Shown here piece after piece: positions 45,101 to 53,063 of a DNA stretch of 64,000 nt. The stretch is taken from contig JARGXX010000004.1 in the NCBI GenBank assembly GCA_030374765.1, positions 62,001 through 126,000 on the forward strand, given 5' to 3'. Numbering within the stretch: position 1 is the stretch's first letter; each line of letters starts with the position of its first letter. The position numbers were made by a program, and so were the translations under genes. The notes under the pieces were generated by a model. It did not search any database, was not told the origin of the DNA, and was given only the letters and a program-made list of their open reading frames with translations. This DNA comes from Agarophyton chilense (taxonomy: Eukaryota; Rhodophyta; Florideophyceae; Gracilariales; Gracilariaceae).

Positions 45101-45748
45101 ATTCTTGGTATAAGCGTCGAAATCACCGGTCGGCGTCTACACCCCTTCGTGGAGCAGGACTCAGAGCTTCCCGTAGCGAAGAAAGAAGAGATCTTTACCA
45201 ACTGTTTAGGGGACCAAAGCGGAATGGCCATACGCTTATTCGAGCACGAAAAGCGTACAAAGACAGTCCCTTTAAACATACTGAGGTATACGGAGCGTTA
45301 TCCCAAAATGTTAGGGGAACTTGAGATCATGTTTCAGGACAAGGCCCGGCGAGGAGATCTACGGATCGCTGTCTCGGTATCCGTGGATGAAGAAGGTGAT
45401 GTTGCTGCAAGTGCAGAACAGCGTTTTGAAGATGGCAGCGTGGGTGAACGGGTGGAGCTTTCAGTTCCGCGCTCGGACTTGTGTACCATTAGCGAAAGGC
45501 TACGACTAGAAGCAGCTGAGAGAAGTCGAAGAGAGGCAAGACGGGAAAAGGAGGGATTGAAAGCTGGGTCAGTAAAAGCACTTCCCGCTCCGAATGATTC
45601 GGAAACGGCAAATGAGCCGCGTCAGAATATCGTTGAATCGGAATCACGATTAAAGTCGGGATCTACTGAGATGGACCACGGAGCAAAGGAAAGCGGAAGA
45701 AACTTAAGTTTTCAACCGGATGCCACACCGCCGCTACAGCTTCCATAG
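42152..45748 (+). CDS. DUF726/TMCO4-type alpha/beta hydrolase fused to an Hsp70-like substrate-binding domain
   Basis: 1,198 residues; ATG in a GCCATGG context. N-terminal part helical (about 60-250). A Gly/Ala-rich hydrophobic stretch (about 280-345) suits membrane insertion. A charged, coiled-coil-like linker follows (about 350-465). The DUF726 hydrolase domain spans about 468-727, with nucleophile elbow FAYSIGAR (Ser612) and the SSDDWALAFFHRG block near 670. TMCO4 relatives are poorly characterised membrane-associated hydrolases. After a Ser-rich disordered region (about 745-900) comes a surprise: residues about 982-1110 follow the Hsp70 substrate-binding beta-sandwich (LGISVEITG, LPVAKKEEIF, GDQSGMAIRLFEHE, LGELEIMF), then a basic helix. 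The Hsp70 ATPase domain is absent. I know of no standard family with this fusion. Confidence 0.85.
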   Translation: MAAQSSNEPVAFYELAPPPPRSMTPSTADTVSPPTSAALSHLEPFRDTESSQELIPSVPLEQLDPAATGDAAIPLLDHDEPLKGFDTLDAVQRFSLGALAVVLLNQHANDLNDIAFARTQASNILQALNIPPSQQTALIALEPSSPSRLDVITDCVNLVGDDASRFRSVQAMLALAVAAGSYDARSRAFLASVAMHFRIPWPAVAAVELAIAIHLLEQALAASSENPADAAQQLVVRGSTASDDSQSTTSSNASRPNAKSVDQLLTERRKRKMRARKAMKIGGITLAGGVMFGLTGGLIAPALLTALAGVGVAGAAGLAASGTVASAAVVGGLFGVAGAGFTVKKAKNRVSTNLEEFDFEHSDDPRVIEERKLRSQREKKRIEKMVAEQLQAEAAQTHLAIEDNPDAESKQKQDEIDVEKELPRPPTHSDDEDEYDDLEVGSKKRSHFGKRKKKREKRKVGSRGLESRSHVASLHVCICVPAWLTDRGFGSALDQFEPALKVELPCSQHIALRWDSRRLFEMAMAFAKFWASKATVTTLQQTYPHAVAAASTMAGAVAFAIAMPLTVMSCMDYVDNPWSILVSRSNGAGEELADVLVERSYGNRPVTLFAYSIGARVVFKCLESLASRKAHGIVDNVFIMGGAVTADPERWKKFLPVVAGRIVNGYSSDDWALAFFHRGCGHGMYVAGLRKVELDKVENLNMDYLGFEGHRELKDFIPRVMRAMGVGTGYITMPPAKLVKKRCRLKRRSHSLVCEEPGKVQHALNGKHLPAGTDSDSESKNSVNSSSQNGTRSDQNGVVLPLPIAPNMAEDSGIISDHEKLRSRRSNSDAIATTKSKSWSKSFLSWGSWSGSGFQKKSKGTKKTNEKGTEVSVHDIKIPDQVEAINVVISSEEEEVDKIPVVGPSALEEPFPKDDDDFYDIDDFTVEAPPQKASSEVAGLDNVEAEEAFDWEKQRRIWDEQERQIGERGYADSALEIEAQGKVILGISVEITGRRLHPFVEQDSELPVAKKEEIFTNCLGDQSGMAIRLFEHEKRTKTVPLNILRYTERYPKMLGELEIMFQDKARRGDLRIAVSVSVDEEGDVAASAEQRFEDGSVGERVELSVPRSDLCTISERLRLEAAERSRREARREKEGLKAGSVKALPAPNDSETANEPRQNIVESESRLKSGSTEMDHGAKESGRNLSFQPDATPPLQLP

Positions 45749-46640
45749 CTGGTTTTGACTTGTTATATCGTTAGCGAGTATTATTTGAATAGTTTACGGC
45801 GAAGTAATGTGTTGAGTTTTAAGCGCTGGGACGTTTGCTTTGTGTATATGTTCTCACTGAGAACTTGTCCATGATCGCTACTAGCTCGATGCAAAAACTG
45901 TTAATTAATATTAAGTAGACCCATAATCTGAAATGTAAAAATCTCAACCTAACTGACACTACGAAATGGGTGTGTCATCCGCTGGCCGTATACGGCGACG
46001 CTCTCATATGGGGAACATGTTTGACGGTGTCATGTTATATAAGTCAGGCACGGCTGAGATGAACGAAGAAAAAAGAGTGTTCGTTTGGGTGCTCTCCACC
46101 GCAAAGGGCAGATAAAGTTATATCATAGGACAGGGACGGCACAAATTGCGTGTCAAATTGCATCTGCTTGAGCACGTGAAGGGAAAAGAGCATATCACGA
46201 AATGGCATTTCACGATCCCTCCGTGTGACACGGGGCTTGAGAAGCTAAAAGCTAAATAATCTCGCTTACTTGGTCGCTCTAGACACCCGCGCATTGCGCT
46301 CCCAAAGAAGCCAACGTGAGGCGATGGCACCAATTTTAGATGCAGAAGCGATCGTTTGACGGAGGATGGTTCTGAACAAGCGAGAGCATGTCGGCGCAAT
46401 CGTTCGATGCGCAGAGGCTATGTAAGTTATGCTGTTCTTCTTTCGTATAAGGCTGGGGGTTGTTTGCAGGTTTCAAACATTGTACGCTGATGAACGAAGG
46501 AGAGAGAATTCAAGTCGAAATGTGGAGGAGAGTGTGAATTTTGGTCCTCATGAGAGCGTTTGGCAAAGCAACATTGAAACGTATTGCATTGAAATAGGGC
46601 TGTTGTAGCAGTAGGGGAATACAAGTGCAAGAGCGCTTGT

Positions 46641-46673
46641 TGCGAGAAAGCTTGCGAGAAAGCTTGCGAGAAA
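46641..46673. repeat. 12-bp tandem repeat, nearly 3 units
   Basis: TGCGAGAAAGCT twice, then TGCGAGAAA. A short slippage product in intergenic DNA. Confidence 0.8.
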
Positions 46674-47473
46674 TGGAGGATGATGATGGGCGAGATTGAT
46701 GGCGACAAAAGGTGGGAGAGAGGTGCGGGAATTGGTGACGATGCAGTGGGGGGGTGGTGGGGGAGCGCATTGAAAAAAGCTGAGCTGAGAGCTGGGGGCG
46801 CGTCGAACACATACATAGATAGAGGGGTTGGCGCGCGTCCTTACACTGCACGCCACTGCGCGCCACCAACGCACAACAAGCGGCACACGAAGCGCCGCGT
46901 CGAACGCGCCCCATAAACACACGGCGCCCATCGTGCAGCACGCCGCCGGCACGCGCCATTAAGAAACCGTATAAACAAAGATAAAAAAACAGACGTTTCA
47001 CTGGGTAGCCCGTATCCGCAGTGCTACCGGGAGCCACGACGGCACGAGCCGCGCACGTCGCCGCAGCAACCGCCCGCCAAGCCGCCAAATTGCCAACGCG
47101 CCACCCACATGCCCAAAAAAATCCTGCACTACGCTCTTCGCAACCGCCGCGACGGCCTGCCCCCCGCGTCACCGTCGTCACTTTCTCCCCTTCCCCTCCC
47201 TCCTAGAACGAACGAGGCGCTTTCCTTCGAGCTGCCGCTGTTCTTTGCTTCCCCACCCCCCACTGCTGCTTTCACACTTCACCTGCTCTCCCTCCCTCAC
47301 CTCTCCCCCTTCCTCTCCCTTCCCCCTTTCCCCCCACCCCGTCATCAATCGGTTTTCGCCCTTTTTGCAGCCCACGTGACTGTTTTTGCGCCCAAGCGCC
47401 CGCACATCCTGTCTTTTGTGTCTGCTGTCGCATTCTTCTCCTCGTCATCTTCTTCACTGCCTCGCCAAGTGCT

Positions 47474-47507
47474 CAAGTGCACAAGTGACCCAAGTGCACA
47501 AGTGACC
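47474..47507. repeat. 17-bp direct tandem repeat upstream of the TIR-kinase
   Basis: CAAGTGCACAAGTGACC occurs twice in direct succession, then starts a third time; CAAGTG appears six times between 47465 and 47513. It ends about 130 bp before the start codon. It may be a cluster of binding sites or a simple repeat in the leader. Confidence 0.7.
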
Positions 47508-47634
47508 CAAGTGAATATAACCCCACGCGCACACTTCCCATCGTTCCCTCCCTGTGCATCTACCGCGTAGAGTCGCACCCCCTGCCACAGTCGTATTTGC
47601 TCGCCTTTTCCTCAACTCTGTGCTACAAACAAAC

Positions 47635-50217
47635 ATGGGAAATATTACCAGTTCCGCCCGAAATTCTACTCCCTCTGATACCCCTTTCTCCCGACCCCGC
47701 CGCGGTGCAAAGCGTTCTCGCCGCAAGCGCGATCGCGCCCTTGCCCAGCGCGCGCCCGTGGATCGAGTTGTACATCATGCGTCTGTCCCAAATGCCGACC
47801 GTATTGACTTTGATCCGCGCAATCTGCCACAGCGCGATGCTCCAAGAATGCATCCCGACAATGCGCAAAGAACTCGCCGAGCCCCGAATGGATATCATAC
47901 ACACCCTATGTCAACTACGCAACAACAGCAATCCCTTGTCGGATCCTTACCACGTTCTTCTGCCCAGGATGCTAATCGAAGGCATCAAGCCGTCACTGCA
48001 ACGCTCCAGGTTCCATATGTCTCTGAAAATCGCCCCACCCCACCTAGTCATGCACCTATCAAGTATGGACGTCCAGATAAGCTAGGCCTCTATCGAAAGG
48101 ACTTTATTAATGTCCATCGCAAGGACTACACTGGTCGAATAGAAATCCTTCAAGGCTCTGTGGAAGGTTTATCGAAGGATGATGAGACTGATTTGCTCAT
48201 TGTTTACTTGCGCGAACGTGGACAATACAAGGCGAATCGCGATTCATCTCTGGCTGCCCTTAATCGTTCTGGCATATCGCTGGCGTCTCTTGAACGGGAA
48301 AGCAAGATTGAACCTTCCTACCGACGCCACTATCATTGCTGGCTTTCTCGGCCGCTGCCGCGACCACGACCGCTAGGATTTGAGTACAAGCGACTTTTGG
48401 TATATGAGGATCCTGGCGAGGAGCTTACGCGCGACGACAGTATTATTCTTGACATAGTCAAATGCTTAACTACTGTCATCGGTGGAGATGTGCAGATTCA
48501 GTCCGTCTTGATCCCTCTAAGTGGCGCATTGTTGTCGCCCTCCTTAAGAAAGCACTTCGTTCAGGCAGCAGTTGAAGTGGCCTATGCCTGGATGCACATG
48601 GGATTGCCATTGCGCACTGTTAAGATTCTTCTGCCTGAGACAGATATCACCAAAGACATCGAGATGTTCCGCAGGACGAAGGAATCCCTGACTAAGGGTT
48701 CCGTTGTTGCACCACTCATGCCACCTCGCAACTATGATGTTTTCTTTTCATTTGCCCCAGCTGATAAGGATTCTGCGAATGACATGATTGAATATCTCAC
48801 GAGGAAGAATCCTCTCATTCGCATTCACGTCGCCGAGTCACGCGATATATCTGTCCGAAAACGTGGTGTAGTGGACAACAAGATAATGGACGCAGTGAGA
48901 TCCAGTCATACATTTCTGGCACTGTTGTCTGATGACTACTTTCATTCTGTTGAGTGTACGGAGGCATTTTCTCTGGCATTCTGTCGTGATTTTGAGTCTC
49001 TTGGAAACTTTGTTGTTCCCATATATTGGAGAACGTGTGATCTGACACCGCTTGCTCGCAGGCTAGTCGCCACGGAGGGTGTTGATTGTCGTGAGCATAA
49101 CTTTACTCGCTCTACTGTGCTGCTGAACGAAATCCTTGATGCTGTTGGGATTAGCAAACCTGAGGAGCGTGACACCGCAGCTCAAGCCGATGACTTGTTT
49201 GAAGGCGCTGGAGCCGGTTCCGGTATTCAAAATGATCCCGAATGCAGACTGAGAATTGCTGAAAACTTGTTAATGAAGCGCGACGGAAACGAGAACAGGG
49301 AGTTGTTTGAACCACTCGCCGAGCAAGCGGAAGGGGAGGAAACTGTATCGCAAATGTTTTTCGACTATCGATGGAGAGATAATTGGGCAATTGATTTCAA
49401 GGAAGTCGTGTTTGGTCCAAGGATTGGCGCTGGCGGCTTCGGTGAGGTCTATAAGTGTCGACTGAACCAAAGAATGGTTGCTGTTAAAACGCTTCAAAAA
49501 CTTGAGGATGACGACCCTCAGGCTTTGAAAGCTGAGTTTATGGTTGAGATGAAGCTTATGTCCAAGCTTCGGAATCCTAACATTGTGGAGTTTATTGGGG
49601 CTTGTATTCATAGTCCAAATCTTGCAATCATCCTTGAGTTTATGCCTGGCGGAAGTCTTTATCGAGCAATTCATAGGCGGCGCCGCAATCAGCTTGGACC
49701 CTTCCCACTCATCAAGACTGTATGGATTGCTTATGGGGTTGCGAAAGGAATGGCCTTTTTGCACTCACAGTATCCAATCGTCATACATCGCGACGTGAAG
49801 TCACCCAATGTACTGCTTGGGAAGAATGTCCGAGAGGTGAAGATCACCGACTTTGGCCTGAGTCGGTTAAGAACTGGGTCTTACGTCAATACCGGCCCAG
49901 GTGGTACACCAGAATGGATGGCACCAGAGCTTCTGCGCCAGGATCCATTCAATGAGAAGTCTGATGTGTTCTCTTTCGGAGTCATCTTATGGGAACTTGT
50001 CATGTGTGAGAAGCCGTGGCGAGATGATCACCCTATGCAGATTGTGTTCAAGGTCGGTAGCAGGGGAGAAAAGTTGCCAACCCCTCCACCAGAGCAATGT
50101 GCTCCCGAGTTACGGGAAATGATTGTTGAGTGCTTTGCAGATGACCCGAGACGTCGACCTACCTTCGAGAATCTTGTGCAAAGGCTGAATGTATTATGTC
50201 ATCGTGTGGAGTCATAG
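47635..50217 (+). CDS. Predicted N-myristoylated TIR domain and TKL (Raf-like) protein kinase
   Basis: 860 residues from ATG 47635 (AAACATGG); this start exposes MGNITSSA, an N-myristoylation signal, whereas the frame 27 codons further up lacks one. A basic disordered region (10-140) comes first. Residues about 160-355 form an unassigned domain with a possible macro-like pattern. A TIR domain follows (about 366-505: YDVFFSFAPAD, then LLSDDYFHSVEC, then FVVPIYW), closest in style to MyD88-type TIRs. The kinase domain (about 590-857) has GAGGFGEVY (598-606), Lys618, Glu638, HRD 718-720, DFG 739-741 and GTPEWMAPELL, so it should be active and is of the CTR1/Raf-like TKL group. It probably acts at a membrane, coupling TIR assembly or NAD chemistry to phosphorylation. 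Single exon. Confidence 0.9.
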   Translation: MGNITSSARNSTPSDTPFSRPRRGAKRSRRKRDRALAQRAPVDRVVHHASVPNADRIDFDPRNLPQRDAPRMHPDNAQRTRRAPNGYHTHPMSTTQQQQSLVGSLPRSSAQDANRRHQAVTATLQVPYVSENRPTPPSHAPIKYGRPDKLGLYRKDFINVHRKDYTGRIEILQGSVEGLSKDDETDLLIVYLRERGQYKANRDSSLAALNRSGISLASLERESKIEPSYRRHYHCWLSRPLPRPRPLGFEYKRLLVYEDPGEELTRDDSIILDIVKCLTTVIGGDVQIQSVLIPLSGALLSPSLRKHFVQAAVEVAYAWMHMGLPLRTVKILLPETDITKDIEMFRRTKESLTKGSVVAPLMPPRNYDVFFSFAPADKDSANDMIEYLTRKNPLIRIHVAESRDISVRKRGVVDNKIMDAVRSSHTFLALLSDDYFHSVECTEAFSLAFCRDFESLGNFVVPIYWRTCDLTPLARRLVATEGVDCREHNFTRSTVLLNEILDAVGISKPEERDTAAQADDLFEGAGAGSGIQNDPECRLRIAENLLMKRDGNENRELFEPLAEQAEGEETVSQMFFDYRWRDNWAIDFKEVVFGPRIGAGGFGEVYKCRLNQRMVAVKTLQKLEDDDPQALKAEFMVEMKLMSKLRNPNIVEFIGACIHSPNLAIILEFMPGGSLYRAIHRRRRNQLGPFPLIKTVWIAYGVAKGMAFLHSQYPIVIHRDVKSPNVLLGKNVREVKITDFGLSRLRTGSYVNTGPGGTPEWMAPELLRQDPFNEKSDVFSFGVILWELVMCEKPWRDDHPMQIVFKVGSRGEKLPTPPPEQCAPELREMIVECFADDPRRRPTFENLVQRLNVLCHRVES

Positions 50218-50309
50218 CACTGTTCTGGTACGGAAGTTTCGATTGAAACGCAGATAAAGAATTACCTGAAGTCGATACAACGCATTTTGAGCCCTTGTTA
50301 AGATGAGGG

Positions 50310-50338
50310 ACCTTGATTTCCGAAGTCAAGGTTTTTTT
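50310..50338 (+). terminator. Hairpin plus T-run after the TIR-kinase gene
   Basis: ACCTTGA and TCAAGGT pair around a 9-base loop and run directly into seven T, about 95 bp after the stop codon. The whole block is close to palindromic. It resembles an RNA 3'-end or pausing signal; in a nuclear genome its role is unproven. Confidence 0.35.
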
Positions 50339-51357
50339 CTCACGCGAGAACAATTGAAGGGGAAATTCCAAGATCGTTGGGCTCGCGCGAAGTGTATTTT
50401 ATCTGCGAAAGGGTTGGACAGCAACCGTTCTTCATCACGTTGAGATTTAATTGTGACAGGCTGTTCACAATCTCTCGGAAGCTACTTTCGTCTCTGAAGT
50501 AATTATTCTTTTTAGTTGTTTAGGTTCTTTGGGCATGTGGCTCAGCCGGGGTTTCTCGGTGTTGCCACAACCATGAACTCGCCCCAGCGACGAATTGAAC
50601 GGGCCTTTTTTGTACAGCATGCTTTCGTCCGTTCTCGTCGAATTGATTGTCGATCAAGAGATAGTCTACATTGTTGAGATAAAATCCACTACTGGCGAGG
50701 AACATGGAGCACCATGTCATTGTAAAACAACGGAAATCTTATTTCTTGCAGCGTAACATGCATCTTTTAAAATCCACCTGACATACCTCTTGAGTTGAGG
50801 CGACGAGATGTCTCTGTCGATTTAGATGTTGTTCGTGCGATAGACTTCAGAGACGCCAGCGAATAGCAGTTTGTGAAATACGACTCCGAGGTTCGTCGAG
50901 TGCGAACAGTGGAACAAAATGCGCCGCAATTGGAACGAGAAAGAACGGTCGTGTTTAATCACACCGAGTAGAATGAAACCGTTTATGAGTGCTGCAAAAC
51001 ACTCTTGTGGTAGATTGCCAAACTACAATTTACAGATTGACTAATAATAATCAGCACATTGAAATAAGGTAAACATAACCAGCTTTTACGTACATGAATG
51101 CAACCTTTCGTGGTGGAATGTTCCCTTTTAGATCTGGAAGTATCATTGCGTCTGGTTGCATCACGCCTAAGAACCAACTGTGAAAGAATATCGCAAAACA
51201 CTTCAAAAAGTGACCTAGAGACCCAATGCGCACAAAGAATACTTCACAGGTGGGGCATAGTGGAGAAATAAACAGCATGAACAGCATGAGAGAAAAATCC
51301 AATCGTTCAAAGCCGTACTAAGCTTGAGTGGATACAATCATTGTACAAATGAACGCA
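50339..51357. other. Intergenic, nothing recognised
   Basis: About 1 kb between the TIR-kinase 3' end and the cyclin stop codon. No protein-like frame or repeat stands out; it presumably holds the 3' ends of the two convergent genes. Confidence 0.45.
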
Positions 51358-52464
51358 TTACCAATGTGGCACCCAATGTGGGATGGCAGGAACAAACGCG
51401 GTGGGGGCAGCAGGAACAGCATGAACATGAGCACCATTCAAGCGCGGGATAACAACTCGGGGAACAACGGAATCATCAGCGGGAACAATCGCAGCGTAAG
51501 CGCGCTTCTTGCTGACAGTAGGCACCGGGCTGTGAGCCATTGCGGCGGCGGCTGCAGCGGCGGCTGCAGCGGCTTCCTCAGCCACTCGGCGCTTAGCCTC
51601 AGCCATGGCTTTATCAATCTGGAACCAATCGTTCATGGTTTGCTTCGCAACAGTGTCTTGTTCGAATATCTTTTGCGAGACTTCTTTGACCTCCTTGAAG
51701 TCTTCGGCCTCGATGGAGATGCGCCAGTCGAGAACCTTGAGGAAGGAAATCTGTTCAGATCCGAAACGGAAATTCGGGCCGAGCAGCTCGCGAAGATCCA
51801 TTGCTGTGCGGCCTGGGAATTCTTCGCTGAGAAGCACAGCAAAGTAACTGGCGACAGCTACGACGCATTCCCAACGCTGCGGACGAGCCCAGTCACCTTG
51901 ACCAACGAAACGACCGCCGTGGCGCACGTAGCGGCGAAGTAGGCACACAACGAGCACCTGTTCGTCAGCATTGAGCTCCAGATACTCGAAGAGCAAGCAC
52001 AACCACTTTTCAACGGTGTGACGCGGCAAATGCGGACCAACGTAGGCCACGACAGCGTCTGCAACCGAGGAGCGGATGACCTGGGAGACAGCAGGCGCCT
52101 GTGCAGAGCGGACGCAAACGGGCAGACCAAGCTCCCGGGCGCCCTCCCAGTTTTCGGCCCATTTCCCCGTGCGAAGAGGCGTTTCCCAGCGACGTTTACC
52201 TGGATATTCGGCTGCAGGCGACACGAAGGACGACTGGCAAGCCGGAACAGACGTAGAATCCGAGAAGTTGGGGACAGTGGCTAGGGGGGGCTTCTCTGCC
52301 GGGGAGAGCGCGGACTTGTGAAGCGCCAGGGACGACAAGTCGGACTTGGCGGTGTGGCTTCGTCGCAGTACCTTGGCCTTTGGCTTTCGGGCAGATGCGA
52401 GCGCGGGCGCGGGCGCGGGCGCGAGCGCGGGCGCGTTGAAGCTCGGAACGACTTGCTCGTCCAT
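51358..52464 (-). CDS. Cyclin-box protein
   Basis: Start placed at MDEQVVPSF (52462-52464), giving 368 residues; the frame is open 105 codons further upstream but that part lies in the divergent promoter and overlaps the opposite gene's leader. An Ala/Pro-rich, low-complexity N-terminus encoded by a GCGGGC-type hexamer is followed by a cyclin box at about 135-250 (VEKWLCLLFEYLELNADEQ, then VVAVASYFAVLLSEEFPGRT, then ISFLKVLDWRISIEAEDF). The layout, one short box with the late F-L-x-x-L-D-W pattern, is nearest to PHO80/PCL-type cyclins. Such proteins bind and activate a CDK. A helical charged segment and a run of 12 Ala follow, then a Pro/Val-rich tail. The CDK partner is unknown. Confidence 0.75.
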   Translation of the reverse strand: MDEQVVPSFNAPALAPAPAPALASARKPKAKVLRRSHTAKSDLSSLALHKSALSPAEKPPLATVPNFSDSTSVPACQSSFVSPAAEYPGKRRWETPLRTGKWAENWEGARELGLPVCVRSAQAPAVSQVIRSSVADAVVAYVGPHLPRHTVEKWLCLLFEYLELNADEQVLVVCLLRRYVRHGGRFVGQGDWARPQRWECVVAVASYFAVLLSEEFPGRTAMDLRELLGPNFRFGSEQISFLKVLDWRISIEAEDFKEVKEVSQKIFEQDTVAKQTMNDWFQIDKAMAEAKRRVAEEAAAAAAAAAAAMAHSPVPTVSKKRAYAAIVPADDSVVPRVVIPRLNGAHVHAVPAAPTAFVPAIPHWVPHW

Positions 52465-53063
52465 GCTGGGGCACAGGCGGTGAGAAACGGAGATGTTGGT
52501 ACGGTTACGACACGGGAAACGTTGTGTAGACGGATTGGGTTGCGATGCAAACGGCGAACGAAAGCGACAGACTTGGCGCGAGCAGCTCGAGAAGAGGTCT
52601 GCGCGCCGACGTGCCTTCCGAGAATGTGGGCACACGGGTGGTCGAGAGACGGCGTTGAAGCGTGCTGTCAGAGGCGCGAGTGGCCGACGCAGATTTGCGT
52701 GCGAAACGGCAGGCCACGGCGGCGCGCCGCTATCGCCCGTTGCTCTGATTGGCGCAAACGACGCATATGTCGCTTCCATATCGCAAATTCCCGGCGCTCA
52801 TTGGCTACGGCCGTCGCGATTGCCGGTCGGGTGCCATATCTCCATCTGCTGCCCATCGCCCGCTTACACAAGCCGAGCGCAACCTGCTCTGCAATGCACA
52901 CACTCGCGCCCACACACATTCAAGTCGACACGTGTACAGCTGTGAAGCCCTAGTTCCTTCAAAGTTTTTGCCTTTTTCGGCGCAGTTTCGTTTCGCACAC
53001 AAGGCCATCTCATGCGCGCGGATCAATTTCGCTTCAAGCACAGACGCGGTCGCAAGCATTACT
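52465..53063. promoter_or_regulatory. Divergent promoter between cyclin and RPAP1 genes
   Basis: About 600 bp separate the two start codons, which point away from each other. ATTGG (CCAAT-box complement) occurs at 52748-52752 and 52800-52804, 52 bp apart, and again near 52533. The region is GC-rich without a clear TATA box. Shared control of the two genes is plausible but inferred. Confidence 0.5.

Larger units (their letters stand above)
45749..47634. other. Intergenic and promoter region of the TIR-kinase gene
   Basis: No supported gene. Long frames at 46427-47181 (-) and 47109-47570 (+) are GC- or pyrimidine-driven and lack family features. A C/T-rich tract (47277-47342) and a 17-bp tandem repeat (47474-47507) lie 130-360 bp upstream of the kinase start and are probably promoter or leader sequence. 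Confidence 0.45.

Noticed and set aside
46427-47570. Long frames on both strands before the TIR-kinase
   Set aside because: Driven by GC and pyrimidine bias; no domain, and composition is unlike the true genes nearby.
7676-52464. RBR and cyclin as one functional cluster
   Set aside because: They lie 40 kb apart with repeats between; co-occurrence in the window is not evidence of joint regulation.
52465-52779. 105-codon upstream extension of the cyclin frame
   Set aside because: It lies in the shared promoter, is basic and low-complexity, and MDEQVVPSF gives a normal start.
52749-53063. 105-codon upstream extension of the RPAP1 frame
   Set aside because: It overlaps the divergent promoter and the mirrored upstream extension of the cyclin frame, is low in protein-like character, and a good ATG follows at 53064.
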